Shown one piece after another: positions 47,820 through 58,085 of a stretch of 64,000 nucleotides of DNA. The translations under genes and the position numbers were made by a program. The notes below the pieces were generated by a model. It was not told the origin of the DNA. It ran no database searches and worked only from the letters and a program-made list of their open reading frames with translations. This DNA is from Cephalopachus bancanus (Eukaryota > Chordata > Mammalia > Primates > Tarsiidae): the NCBI GenBank assembly GCA_027257055.1, contig JAPVLO010000617.1:124001-188000 (forward strand), read 5' to 3'. Position 1 is the first letter of the stretch; each line of letters opens with the position of its first letter.

Positions 47820-48034
47820 ATAAATAATGTATTCAAAGATTTTGACCCACCACATAAAGTAAGAATCCCACTCTTTAAGAAAAATATACAGATTTTGGTA
47901 AGAGTTTGAAGTCTGAGAGATTCAACCCTGAAGCCTAGCCTTCAAATTTCTGCTGCTTCAATTCCAAAGGACCAGTAGATAGCAATTTTAGTATACAAAG
48001 TTCCACTGTGCTGTATAGTTCCTTTTTTCCTGGG
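47820..48034 (-). other. TRIP4: TRIP4 3' UTR, extent uncertain
   Basis: Non-repeat sequence follows the stop. The only canonical poly(A) hexamer near is inside the ORF end (48049-48044). A variant AATACA at 47833-47828 and TATAAA near 47821 would give a UTR of about 220 nt. Both ends are possible; 3' RNA ends would decide. Confidence 0.45.
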
Positions 48035-48102
48035 TCAGACAGCTTTATTCTGCTTCATTAACCCCTTCTTTGCTCCTTGATGGATCTTGGAATCCAGTTT
48101 CC
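48035..48102 (-). CDS. TRIP4: TRIP4 last coding exon with stop codon
   Basis: The acceptor CTCCTTACAG (AG at 48104-48103) is followed by GG that completes the Trp codon of the previous exon. The frame then reads KLDSKIHQGAKKGLMKQNKAV and stops at TGA 48037-48035. The very basic C-terminal tail matches TRIP4 as I recall it. The exon sits 9.9 kb downstream of the penultimate exon and about 6.6 kb upstream of the ZNF609 promoter, the same tandem gene order as in human. The hexamer AATAAA at 48049-48044 lies inside the codons Asn-Lys just before the stop. Confidence 0.92.
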
Positions 48103-49084
48103 CTGTAAGGAGAAAAAGAAGTCTCATTATTTATATTTTATATTTGCAATGCAAATCTTTTATGGCCTCCCAGGTCTTCTGGTTACTGTGTTCCTGCACA
48201 TTCAATGATCTTATTTCGGGATTCAGACACTTCCAAACTTCAAAAGAATGAAGAAGCAGTGGGGATGCTATATAGTGATGAACACAAATGCACACTTGCA
48301 GAATGAGTATTTGTCCAAAGAATCTAAAAAGTTAATATTTCTAATGGTATGACTACTAGAAAAGAAAGAACACGTTTTTTGGGTGCTCGATGCTAAGGCA
48401 CATTTTGAAGAACACACACATGTAATAAAGAAGGCATTTCACACAGTGGGAAATCCACTCCTTTGACCTGTTAACTGTCTGAGCATAATGCATGACCCCT
48501 CCTTCACAGTGAGAAAAGCAGTTTCACTCACCCCTTTGCTGCCTCAGACTTAATGGGGGAGTGACCTGAAACAGTCGAGTAGAACCCACATGAATGCTTT
48601 ACTGACAAAAGGGGGCCCCCTTATCACCAGCTAAGAAGGGCAAAGGTCATAGGCTATATGACTCTTCTAAGTGTTAAACTTAGAAAACAAGCAACCTTCA
48701 CATCCCAGGTGACCCTAATGAGAAGTACTTTACTGATGTGGTCTCTGACCTCTGACCCCTCAGATCTACCAAAATAGAGTTTGGCTCAGTGGTGGCTGCT
48801 GTAGGAACCATCCATCTCATGAAGAGAATCTTAACAGAATTCCTGCCTGTCTGGTCTGAAAACAGAGCTTGCAGTTTGCTTTCTCCCATAAAAAGTCTCA
48901 TCTAAGTCAACAGCCATGCTGATGCTGAAAATAGAAACACAGCTCAGTTCAGTCTCAGCAGTAAAAAAAAAAAAAAAAAACAAAAATCAAGGAGCCTCTC
49001 CTTTCAAGGGCAGCTGGGTATACCACAAGTTCATACCCACAACCATTGCCTGTCATGTGTTGTCATTTTCATTAGTTGCAACAA

Positions 49085-49221
49085 TCAGTTATAACAGAAA
49101 GAGTATTGGACTGCAGGTCAGAAGACACAGGCTCTAGCCCACCCTTCTCTGGTATGTACTAGCTGGGGCAAGTCATTCCAGTTTCTCTAGACTTCAGTAT
49201 TCTCATTTGTACAACTAAGTT
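49085..49221 (+). repeat. MIR
   Basis: 'aaagagtattggactgcag', 'gtactagctggggcaagtca' and 'cagtattctcatttgtaca' follow the MIR order. Confidence 0.75.
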
Positions 49222-49235
49222 AAGAATACATGTGC

Positions 49236-49520
49236 AGGCTGGGCGCGGTGGCTCAAGTCTGTATTTCCAGCACTTTGGGAGACTGAGGTGGAGCACTGCC
49301 TGAGTCCTGGGATTCGAGACCAGCCTGGGCAACTTGGTGAGACCTTGTCTCTAAAATAAATTAAAAAATTAGCCGAGTGTGGTGGCAAGTGCCTGTAGTT
49401 CCAGCTACTTGGAAGGCTGAGGCGGAAAGATCACCTAAGCCCAGCCGATCAGGCTGCGGTGGCTGTGAGCATGCCACTGCACTCCAGCCTGGGGGAAGAG
49501 ACTCCAACTGCCCCCCAAAA
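49236..49520 (+). mobile_element. Alu, first in a serial insertion
   Basis: Duplication 'aagaatacatgtgc' at 49222-49235 and 49521-49534. The 3' end is 'gccccccaaaa'. Confidence 0.94.
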
Positions 49521-49534
49521 AAGAATACATGTGC

Positions 49535-49829
49535 TAGGCGAGGCATGGTGATTCGCACCTATAATCTCAGCACTCTGGAGATCAAGACGAGAGGACTGCT
49601 TGAGCCCAGGAGTTCGAGACCAGCCTAAGCAACACAGCAAGACCTTGGTTCTACAAAAAGTCAAAAAATTAGCTAGGCATGGTAGCATGTGCCTGTAGTC
49701 CCAGCTACTCGCAAGGTCAAGGTGGGAGGATCACCTGAGCCTAGGAGTTGTGAGTGGTGATCATGCCACTGTACATTCCAGTCTAGGTGACGTGAGACCT
49801 TGATGAATGGAATAGAATAGAACAGAATA
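49535..49829 (+). mobile_element. Alu, old, with (GAATA)n tail, second in a serial insertion
   Basis: A third 'agaatacatgta' follows the tail. Confidence 0.9.
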
Positions 49830-50089
49830 GAATACATGTACTGACCACTGCACAATGAAACGGTGAGAAAAATAACCTCAGCCTAACAAGTTTCCCTATT
49901 TTCTTAAGTCCCATCCTCCACCCCATGCCCCAATCTCTCTCTCTAGGGCTATAACTGCTTCTAGAATAACACCTTTTCTGACCTTCCTCAGAAACCATCC
50001 CTAAGTGGTACCCCACATGCCATTCTATAACAAACACAATGCTGTTGATTTTAACTTGGACTCTAGAGCACAGGGCATTCCTAGGGATT

Positions 50090-50260
50090 TAGGAGTTCTT
50101 TATCCCCTAGGCTAATTGACTAGGAACTTGAATATGCACCAGCCATCTAGCAAACAGCCTTATTACAGGGCCAGTCTTTGTATCCCTAACACTACCATAA
50201 TAACTAACAAATGTTAGATGCTCAATAAACACTTTCATCAAATGAACTAAACAAAGAAGG
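50090..50260 (+). repeat. L2 3' end
   Basis: 'gtctttgtatccctaacact' and 'ttagatgctcaataaacact' fit L2. Confidence 0.65.
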
Positions 50261-50264
50261 CAGA

Positions 50265-50380
50265 CACTACAAATTTCAAAACCAGTAAGTATATGTAATG
50301 CAAATATTACAAAACAAAAGTTTGAAATCCAAAACATTCTGGTCCCAAGTATTTCAGATAAGACACTTTATGTTATAGGG
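50265..50380 (-). mobile_element. Tigger-like DNA transposon fragment
   Basis: On minus: 'cttatctgaaatacttggga', 'gttttggatttcaaac', 'cattacatatacttactgg'. It is the same family as 51555-51805 but inverted. Confidence 0.65.
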
Positions 50381-50433
50381 ACTACTAAGTAACCAAAACA
50401 GTAGATAACAGATAAACATAGAGTATACATTGT

Positions 50434-50720
50434 GGCCGGCCCGGTGGCTCACGCCTGTAATCCCAACACTTTTGGAGGAGGCGGCAAGAGGATTGTCTGA
50501 GCTCAGGAGTTCAAGACCAGCCTGGGCAACTTGGTGAGACCTCGTCTCTACAATAAATCAAAAAATTAACTAGGTGTGGTGGCTTACACCTGTGGTTCAG
50601 CTACTTGGAAGGCTGAGGCAGAAGGATCACCTGAGTCCAGCAGGTCGAGGGTGTGGTGGCGGTGAGAGTGCCACTGCACTCTAGCCTGGGCAAAAGAGTG
50701 AGACTCAGACTCTAAAAAAA
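50434..50720 (+). mobile_element. Alu
   Basis: Duplication 'agagtatacattgt' at 50420-50433 and 50721-50734. Confidence 0.95.
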
Positions 50721-50867
50721 AGAGTATACATTGTAAAGGTAATGGTATCCAGAGGTAAAAATAAGCATTGAGTCTCATTCGGCTTTTTAGGACAAGCTAG
50801 GGCAGAATTTAGAATTCCATCTTGGACTCCAGATGCCCAGTTCTCTGTATTGGATAAATTGAGTCAG

Positions 50868-51228
50868 TTTTAATCCTGAGACACCCAGCCATATAACCTT
50901 GACGATGTTACCTAGTCACTCTTGTCCTCAATTATGTAAATTCTAAGAGGAAATCAGACTACCCAATAATGAAGGCCCCTTCCAGCTCTGTGATATTATG
51001 CCCGAAAAATGAAATGTAAATTGGAATATTTTGTTTGAGAAAATCTGATAAAGTGAAAAGAGTAAGAAACCTAGAGGAAAAGAACTTCTGTAAACCTGGT
51101 TGCTCAACTGTGAAAAGAAAGGAGGAAGAAACCCCTACTAGCTCACAGAGTTGTTGAACTTATAAGCTAACACTAAGTGCTTTCTATATATCAGGCATTG
51201 GGCTAAGTATTTTAAATACACTATATCT
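50868..51228 (+). repeat. Two adjacent MIR-type fragments
   Basis: 50868-51000 ends 'ggccccttccagctctgtga', a MIR 3' end. 51060-51228 shows 'caactgtgaaaagaaagg' and 'tatcaggcattgggctaag', MIR/L2-like. An Alu follows at 51229. Confidence 0.55.
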
Positions 51229-51524
51229 AGCCGGGCTCGGTGGCTCAGCCTGTAATCCCGCACTTTGGGAGGCTGAGGTGAGTAGATTGCCTGAGCCCGC
51301 GGGTTCGAGACCCGCCTGGGCAGCGAAACCTCATCTCTACAATAAATCAAAAAATTAGCTGGGCGTGGTAGCGCGCGCCCGTAATTCTGGCTACTTGGAA
51401 GGCTGAGGCAGAAGGATTGCCGGAGCCAGGCAGGTCGAGGCTGCAGTGTCCGGGAGCGGCCACTGCACTCCAGTATGGGCGACAGAGTGAGACTCCAACT
51501 CAAAAATAAATAAATAAATAAATA
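51229..51524 (+). mobile_element. Alu, best example of the young short-linker subfamily
   Basis: Nearly intact: 'gcgggttcgagacccgc' T-arm-like hairpin at 51299-51315, 'gggcagcgaaacc', and the right-arm stem. Duplication 'aaatacactatatc' on both sides. Confidence 0.96.
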
Positions 51525-51554
51525 AATAAATACACTATATCACTTAATCAAATA

Positions 51555-51805
51555 AGAACAGACTGAGTATCCCTTATCTGAAATACTTGGGACCAGAAGT
51601 GTTTTGGGTTTCAAACATTTTCAGATTTTTGGAATATTTATATTACATATACTTACTGGTTAAATGTCTCAAATCCAAAAATCCAAAATCCTAAATGTTC
51701 CAATGAGCATTACCTTTGAGCGTCATGTTAGAGCTCAAAAAGTTTTGGATTTTGGAGCATTTCAAATTTTGAATTTTCAGACTTAGGATGTTCAACCTGT
51801 AATTG
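51555..51805 (+). mobile_element. Tigger-like DNA transposon, near full length
   Basis: Starts 'gagtatcccttatctgaaat' and ends 'ttaggatgttcaacctgta'. It carries 'caatgagcattacctttgag' and 'agctcaaaaagttttgga'. The internal palindromic layout is typical of short non-autonomous TcMar-Tigger elements; the exact name is not assigned. Confidence 0.65.
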
Positions 51806-51868
51806 AAATAATATTTGTTAAAATACTTTATAAATTCAAGGTTCCCTGAAAAAGTAAAGGTGGTTGTA

Positions 51869-52134
51869 TTATTTTTATTTTTTATTATTTTTTATTTTTT
51901 TAAGTTGGAGTCTCACCTCTGTTACCCAGGCTGGAGGAGTATAGTAGCACGCTTACGGCCACCCTAGCATCAGTCAATCTGCTGGGCTCGGGTGATTCTT
52001 CCACCTCAGCCTTCCAAGTAGCCAGAACTACAGGGATGCGCTACCATGCCTGGCTAATTTTTTAATTTATTGTAGAGATGAAGTCTCGTCAAGTTGCCCA
52101 GGCTGTTCTCGAACTTGTGGGCTCAGGCAATCCC
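51869..52134 (-). mobile_element. Alu lacking its 5' end
   Basis: Stops at 'gggctcaggcaatcccct', so the first 45 nt of the left arm are missing. Confidence 0.9.
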
Positions 52135-52395
52135 CTATTTATTTCAGATTCCACATATTGAAAAAAGAGACATTACTTTCTTCACACCCTCAATGCTCTG
52201 CTGTATAAGAACATTCCAAATCTAAGTTACATATAACTCCAGTCTGATTGTGAACGTCAATATTTTATATGTAAGTTTGTTCTATAGAGCCTAGGTACTA
52301 TCTGGTTTCATTTATATTCTGGCAGAAGAAAATTATGTTATCATTAGTAATAATGATGCTGTGTTGGCAACACATTCCTAAGGTTTCTATGTATT

Positions 52396-52679
52396 TTTTT
52401 TTTTGAGTTGGTGTCTCACTCTGTCGCCCAGACTAGAGTGCAGTGGCCGCTTCCGGCCACCGCAACCTCGACCTGCTGGGCTCCGGCGATCCTTCCACCT
52501 CAGCCTTCCAAGTAGCTGGAATTACAGGTATGCGCTACCACGCCCGGCTGATTTTTTGATTTATTGTAGAGATGAGGTCTCGCTGCCCAGGCGGGTCTCG
52601 AACCCGCGGGCTCAGGCAATCCACTCACCTCAGCCTCCCAAAGGCACGGGATTACAGGCTGAGCCACCGAGCCCGGCTT
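52396..52679 (-). mobile_element. Alu, young, short linker
   Basis: Perfect duplication 'ggtttctatgtatt' at 52382-52395 and 52680-52693. Confidence 0.96.
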
Positions 52680-53735
52680 GGTTTCTATGTATTGATCAAG
52701 ACCAGCTCAGGTGAGATCAACCCATTGGAACAAAACACTCAAAAGTAGGCAAACTAATCTCTGGTTTTAATGATAATGTCATAAAATGGAAAACTAATAG
52801 GAGGAAGAAGATATGAGAGAAACAAGGGTTTCTAGAGCATTCCCAAGGATTCAAAAATCCTTTCATCCCTTAGTCTGCCTAAAAAAAAAAAAAAAAAAAA
52901 AAATCAGACATGTGCCAGCAATCTGTGAACTTCTTTCAATCAAGAACTTTTTTTTGTATCCCTAGCACCTACCAGAGTGACTGATAATAGTAGCAACTCC
53001 TGGGCCAGCTGTGGGCAATGATGGCAAGGGATAGGGACTTCCTGCAGGAAGAAGCAGCCCTCATGGTTGTCCCTGGATTGCAAGAACTCCAAGATCCGAG
53101 TTCCAGTTCAGACTGGGCTTTCAAGGCTTAGGATCTGGACAGTGAACTAGAGGGACATACAATACATTCTCTCCATGGTACAGTGATAATGCTTAGTTTC
53201 TGTATTTCCCCAACATTTTTACATTTAGTACCTAAAGCGTGTCAGCGTTAAACCACATCCTGCATTATAATGCCTAAAAGAAAATCAAGTGCATGTGAAG
53301 CAGATGGGCAAGAAGTTAAAAGGAGAAAAAGTATTTGTCATCAATTGATGTAACTCTCCTAGGGATTTTCACATGCTTTGCATAAGATATAAGGCAGTAT
53401 TTGCCTGAGTTTATAGAGCATGTTGTTAATGTAAGAAGGTTGCCATTATCTCTTGAGTATTCACCCTATATATTCTACTATAGTTAACATTTTTGCATTT
53501 CCTAATTTGACTACACATACAGCCAAGTAATATGTTGCACAACGCTCTTTTCTGAATTACTTCAATTTCAAGAGACAAAGTCAAGCAAGCTTAAGTTTAC
53601 ATATCCAAAAACATAAACAAATCAAAGTATATACCTTTAATTTAAGGCATTTATACATACACATATACATGTGGTAAACATGTAAACCGGTCATATTCTA
53701 AAGGTTTATTTGCAAGTCAAAAGTTTAGAACTTGA

Positions 53736-54008
53736 ATCCAGGTGCAGTGGTATGTACCCTGTAGTTCCAGCTACTGACGAGGCAAGAGGGTTGCTGAAAC
53801 TCAGGAGTTCAAGGCTAACCTGGGCAGCATAGTGAGAAACCACCTGAAAACAAAAAGGCTGGGCACAATGCCTCATGCCTGTAATCTCAGTGCTTGTGGA
53901 GGCAGGAGGATCACTTGAGGCTAGGAGTTTGAGATTACAGTAAGCTATGATTGTGCCACTACATTCCAACCTGAGTGACAGAGCAAGACCTTGTCTCTAA
54001 AAAGAAAA
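53736..54008 (+). mobile_element. Two old Alu monomers in tandem
   Basis: 53736-53856 is FLAM-like and 53857-54008 is a separate monomer with its own 5' start. One diverged duplication ('aaagtttagaacttg' / 'aacgtttggaacttg') encloses both. Confidence 0.7.
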
Positions 54009-54469
54009 AAACGTTTGGAACTTGGAATATATTTCTGAAAGAACTAATCTATAAAGGATGGCTAGGTTTCTAAGCTATCCCACAAAATAGCATTTAAGTA
54101 ATGCAGAATGTTAATGTTATTCATACTATGGCACTCAGTGTGACAATATAGCTAGGGGAATATTGATACACATTCCAAATTAAGAGCCAAGTATGTACTT
54201 TCCTCTGTGACACTAGTATTAAAGACTTTTCCACCTTAAACAATGGGAGGTATCTCCAGGGCTTAAGGGAAGGGAGTTCTGGCAGACTGGAAAGTTTTTA
54301 GGAATGGTAATGAGGAATGAAGATAAGAGAATAAGGAGTTATAGGGGATAGGAACTTCATGCCACATTAATCTTCAGGTCCTCAGATAGGTTGGCTAGCT
54401 GAATAGAATGCTTTCTGACACACTTAACTGTTGGCCAACCTATTCCTTCTTTTAAAAAACATTTTCACA

Positions 54470-54768
54470 GGCCGGGAATGGCATTCAAGTCTGTATCCCC
54501 ACTTTGGGAGGCCGAGGTGAGAGGATTGCCTGAGCCCACAGGTTTGAGACCACCTGGGCAACTTGGAGAGACCTCAACTCTATAATAAATTTTTTAAAAA
54601 ATCAGCCAGGTGTGGTAGTGTGTGCCTGTACTTCTGGTTACTTGGAAGGCTGAGGCAGAAGGATTGCTGAGCCTAGCGGGTTAATCTTGGGGTGGCCATG
54701 AGCGTGCCACTGCACTCCAGACTGAGTGACAGAGTGAGACTCCAACTCAAAAAAAAAAAAAAAGAACA
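54470..54768 (+). mobile_element. Alu
   Basis: Duplication 'aaaacattttcac' on both sides. Confidence 0.93.
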
Positions 54769-54860
54769 AAAACATTTTCACTACCTATTGTTTCTGATCA
54801 ATGTTTAACCTTGTCAGGTCTACCAGGAACTAACATAAAAATAAGAAAAAGATAGGAAGT

Positions 54861-55170
54861 TAGCTGGGTGTAGTGGCTCATGCCTGTAATTCCAGAATTC
54901 CAGCACTTTGCGAGACGGAGGTGAGAGGATTGCCTAAACCCAAGAATTTAAGACGAGCCTCATCTCTACAATAAATCAAAAGATTAGCCAGGTATGGTGG
55001 TATGCCCCTGCAGTTCCAGCTACTTGGAAGGCTGAGGCTGAGCCCGAACCAAGCAGGTTGAAGCAGCAGTAGCCATGAGTGTTCTACTGCACTCCAGCCT
55101 GGGTGACAAAGTGAGACTCTGACTTAAAAAAAAAAAGAAGAAAAGAAAAAGAAAAGAAAGGAAAAAACAA
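54861..55170 (+). mobile_element. Alu with 9-nt duplication near its 5' end
   Basis: 'aattccagaattccagcac' repeats 'aattccag'. The tail is (GAAAA)n. Confidence 0.9.
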
Positions 55171-55405
55171 ACAAGAGTAATACTCTCTCCTAAGAGTATC
55201 ACTTTCCCTTTTCATTAAACCTTATGAAGAAAAATGAAGGCCATATTATATACTGAAGGTGAGTCTCTGAGTAAAGGAAAGTATTAAACTAAAACATTTC
55301 AGAGATATATTTAAACTTTGTTTACACAGAACATTTTCTCACAGGAGTTTAAGCAGAAGACGAAAACCAACAGAGGGGAGAAAGTTAAGAAAAGGGAAGC
55401 GGGAT

Positions 55406-55686
55406 AGGGGCCAGTGGCTCACACCTATAATCCCAGCATGTTGGGAGGTCAATGTGGGAAGATCACCTGAGTCCAGGAGTTTGAAACTAGCCTAGGCAAC
55501 ATGGCAAGACCACATCTCTACAAAAAATTTAAAAAATTAGCCAGGGTGGTGGCATGTGGCTGTAGTCCCAGCTACTCGGGAGGCTGAGGCAGAAGGATCG
55601 CCTGGGTAAAGGAAACATGCCATGACTGCACCACTGCACTCCAGTCTGGACAGCATAGAGAGAATCGTTTCTAAAAAATAAAAACT
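55406..55686 (+). mobile_element. Alu, old
   Basis: J-like; right arm shortened. Confidence 0.88.
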
Positions 55687-55688
55687 TA

Positions 55689-55990
55689 GGGCACACTGAC
55701 GTGGCTTAAGCCTATGAGCCCAGCACTTTGGGAGGCTGAGGAAAGAGGACTGTCTGAGCCCAGGGGTTTGAGACCAGCCTTGGCAACTTGGCGAGATCTC
55801 ATCTCTACAATAAATACAAAAATTATCCGGGCATGGTAGCACCTGCCTATAATTCCATCTACTTGTAAGGCTGAGGCAGATGGATCACCTGAGCCTAGCA
55901 GGTCAAGGCTGTGGTAGCCAGTGAGCATGCCACTGTACTCCAGCTTGGGTGACAGAGTGAGACTCTGACTCAAATAAATAAATAAAACAC
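55689..55990 (+). mobile_element. Alu
   Basis: Follows the previous copy directly; (AAAT)n tail. Confidence 0.91.
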
Positions 55991-56133
55991 AAACAAATGA
56001 CATAAAAATAACAATTTTTTAAATGAGAGAATGAAAAGCAAGAGGGCTTGGGCAGCACTCTAGGAATCATAATCACCAGAAATATAGGAAGTGGTGCTTC
56101 TGAAATAGATGCTCAATAACAAACACTTAAAAT

Positions 56134-56408
56134 CTTTTTTTTTTTTTTGAGTTGGAATCTCACTATTGTCGAACAGGCTGGAGTGCAGTAGCTCACTCAC
56201 AGCCACCGCAGCCTCGAACTGCTGGGCTTAGGCGATCCTTCCGCCTCAGCCTTTCAAGTAGCTGGAGCTACAGACACACACCACCACGTCCAGCTGGTTT
56301 TTGTGATTTATTGTAGTTGCCCAGGTCTCGAACCCCTGGGTTTACGCAATCCTCTCACCTCGTCCTCTCAAAGTGCTAGAATTACAGGCTGAACCATGCC
56401 ACCTGGCC
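56134..56408 (-). mobile_element. Alu
   Basis: Duplication 'aacacttaaaat' at both ends (right copy 56409-56420). Confidence 0.94.
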
Positions 56409-56427
56409 AACACTTAAAATTGTAAGT

Positions 56428-56720
56428 CTTTTTTTTTTTTGAGTTGGAGTCTCACTCGGTCGCCCAGACTGGAGTGCAGTGGCCGCTCTCGGCCACCGCA
56501 GCCTCGACCTGCTGGGCCCCGGGCGATCCTTCCGCCTCAGCCTTCCGAGTACCCGGAACTACAGGTGGGCGCTACCACGCCCGGCTAATTTTTTGATTTA
56601 CTGTAGAGATGAGGTCTCGCCAAGTTGCCCAGGTGGGTCTCGAACCCACAGGATCAGGCAATCCACTCGCCTTGGCCTCCCAAAGTGCTGGGATTACAGG
56701 TTGAGCCACCGAGCCCGACC
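56428..56720 (-). mobile_element. Alu, young lemur-type
   Basis: Inserted 20 bp from the previous copy in the same orientation. Confidence 0.94.
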
Positions 56721-56925
56721 GACAAATGGAATTTTAAAGTAACGAGGTCTGAAATAAAATTTTAGAGTGATTCACTAGCATGCCAATAATTATAGATCAA
56801 GGTACACTTTGGAAAGACTATGCTATAGTTAACCTAACATTAACGTTATTGATAAATATAATTACATTAATTCTCCAACACGAGGGATGCATAGAACAGA
56901 GTAAAAAGAAAAGATTTTTGTTTTT

Positions 56926-57214
56926 GTTTTTCGGAGTTGGAGTCTCATTCTGTCGCCCAGGCTGGAGTGTAGTGGCATGCTCATGGCCACCCCAGCGTCA
57001 ATCTGCTAAGCTCCAGGGTTCCTTCCACTTCAGCCTTCCAAGTATCTGGAACTACAGGCAGGCACTACCATGACCAGCTAATTTTTTCATTTATTGTAGA
57101 GACGAGGTCTCACCGTGTTGCCCACGTTGGTCATAATCCTGTGGGCTCAAGCAATCCTCTCACCTCGGCCTCCCAAAGTGCTGGGATTATAGGCTTGGGC
57201 CACTACGCCTAGCC
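56926..57214 (-). mobile_element. Alu
   Basis: Duplication 'agatttttgttttt' on both sides. Confidence 0.93.
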
Positions 57215-57240
57215 AGATTTTTGTTTTTAAAAAAGTTGGG

Positions 57241-57450
57241 TTCAAGACCCGCCTGGGCAACTTAGTGAGACCTCATCTCTACAATAAATCAAAAATCAGC
57301 CAGGCGTGGTAGTGCATGCCTGTAGTTCCAACTACTTGGAAGGCTGAGGCAGAAGGATCGCCAGAGCCCAGCAGGTCGAGCTGCAGTGGCCAGGAGCGGC
57401 CACTGCACTCCAGTCTGGGCAACAGAGTAAGACTCCAACTCAAAAAAAAA
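57241..57450 (+). mobile_element. 5'-truncated Alu (about 210 nt)
   Basis: Starts 'ttcaagacccgcctgggc'. 'aaaaagttgg' lies before and after it. Confidence 0.92.
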
Positions 57451-57466
57451 AAAAAAAAGTTGGACA

Positions 57467-57767
57467 GGTTGGGCTCAGTGGCTCAGTCTGTAATCCCAGC
57501 ACTTTGGGAGGCCTAGGCAAGTGGACTGCCGAGTCTGCAGGTTCAAGACCAGCCCGGGCGAGTTGGCGAGACCTTGTCTCTACAATAAATAAAAAATTAG
57601 CCAGGCATGGTAGTGTGCCTGTAGTTTTGGCTACTTGGAAGGCTAAGGTGGACGGATCACCAGAGCCCAGCAGGTAGATGCTGGGGGTGGCCATGAGTGT
57701 GTCACTGCTTTCCAGCTTGGGCTAAAGAGTGAGACTCCAACTCAAAAAAAAAAAAAAAAAAAAAAAA
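57467..57767 (+). mobile_element. Alu, serial insertion at the same site
   Basis: 'aaaagttg[g/a]aca' precedes and follows it. Confidence 0.93.
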
Positions 57768-57982
57768 GTTGAACAAGTGAGATGTAAGACAAAATAATGG
57801 CAAAAAAGATAAGAAAATCAAACTATCAAAGATAGTGACTTACAGGCTGGTCTGAAGATAGTGTGCTAATTCAATCAATGTTCACAGTTACAAATTGAAC
57901 TCCTTGTTCTACTCTTTCCCCTCATCTCACTAATACACTTGACTAGTCTTTTTTTACCTTAAAAAGAAAGACTATGACTTAC

Positions 57983-58085
57983 AGATTTTTGGATTTCCTT
58001 TAATAGGAAACTTCACAACCATTTCCTGAGGATCTTTGCAGATGAAAACAAATGGAGAATCAGATTCTTGACTGATGTCTGGAAA
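57983..58085 (-). CDS. TRIP4: TRIP4 penultimate coding exon (C-terminal region, 103 nt)
   Basis: TRIP4 (ASC-1, about 581 residues in human) is the scaffold of the ASCC complex. It acts in transcriptional coactivation, alkylation repair and disassembly of collided ribosomes. The exon opens at an acceptor (TTTATTTCAG, AG at 58087-58086) in phase 0 and reads FPDISQESDSPFVFICKDPQ then EMVVKFPIKGNPKI, followed by one T. The donor is GTAAGT at 57982-57977. The T joins GG of the next exon to form a Trp codon, so the frame is intact. This is the C-terminal end of the ASCH (RNA/DNA-binding PUA-like) region. As I recall it, the human protein has Asn where this one has Asp after FICK. The next upstream exon is not in the window. 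Confidence 0.93.

Larger units (their letters stand above)
41740..47820. other. TRIP4-ZNF609 intergenic region
   Basis: About 6 kb separates the two tandem genes. It has few Alus (five), an L2 3' end, two hAT-type DNA transposon fossils, and unique sequence at 42200-42900, 43450-44080 and 45995-47010. I see no gene. Confidence 0.75.
48103..57982 (-). other. TRIP4: TRIP4 last intron (9.9 kb)
   Basis: The intron lies between two exons that join in frame. It contains Alus, MIR and L2 fragments, two inverted copies of a Tigger-like transposon, and unique stretches at 48110-49080 and 52700-53735 in which I see no exon or named repeat beyond a short L2-like scrap near 52945-53000. Confidence 0.85.
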
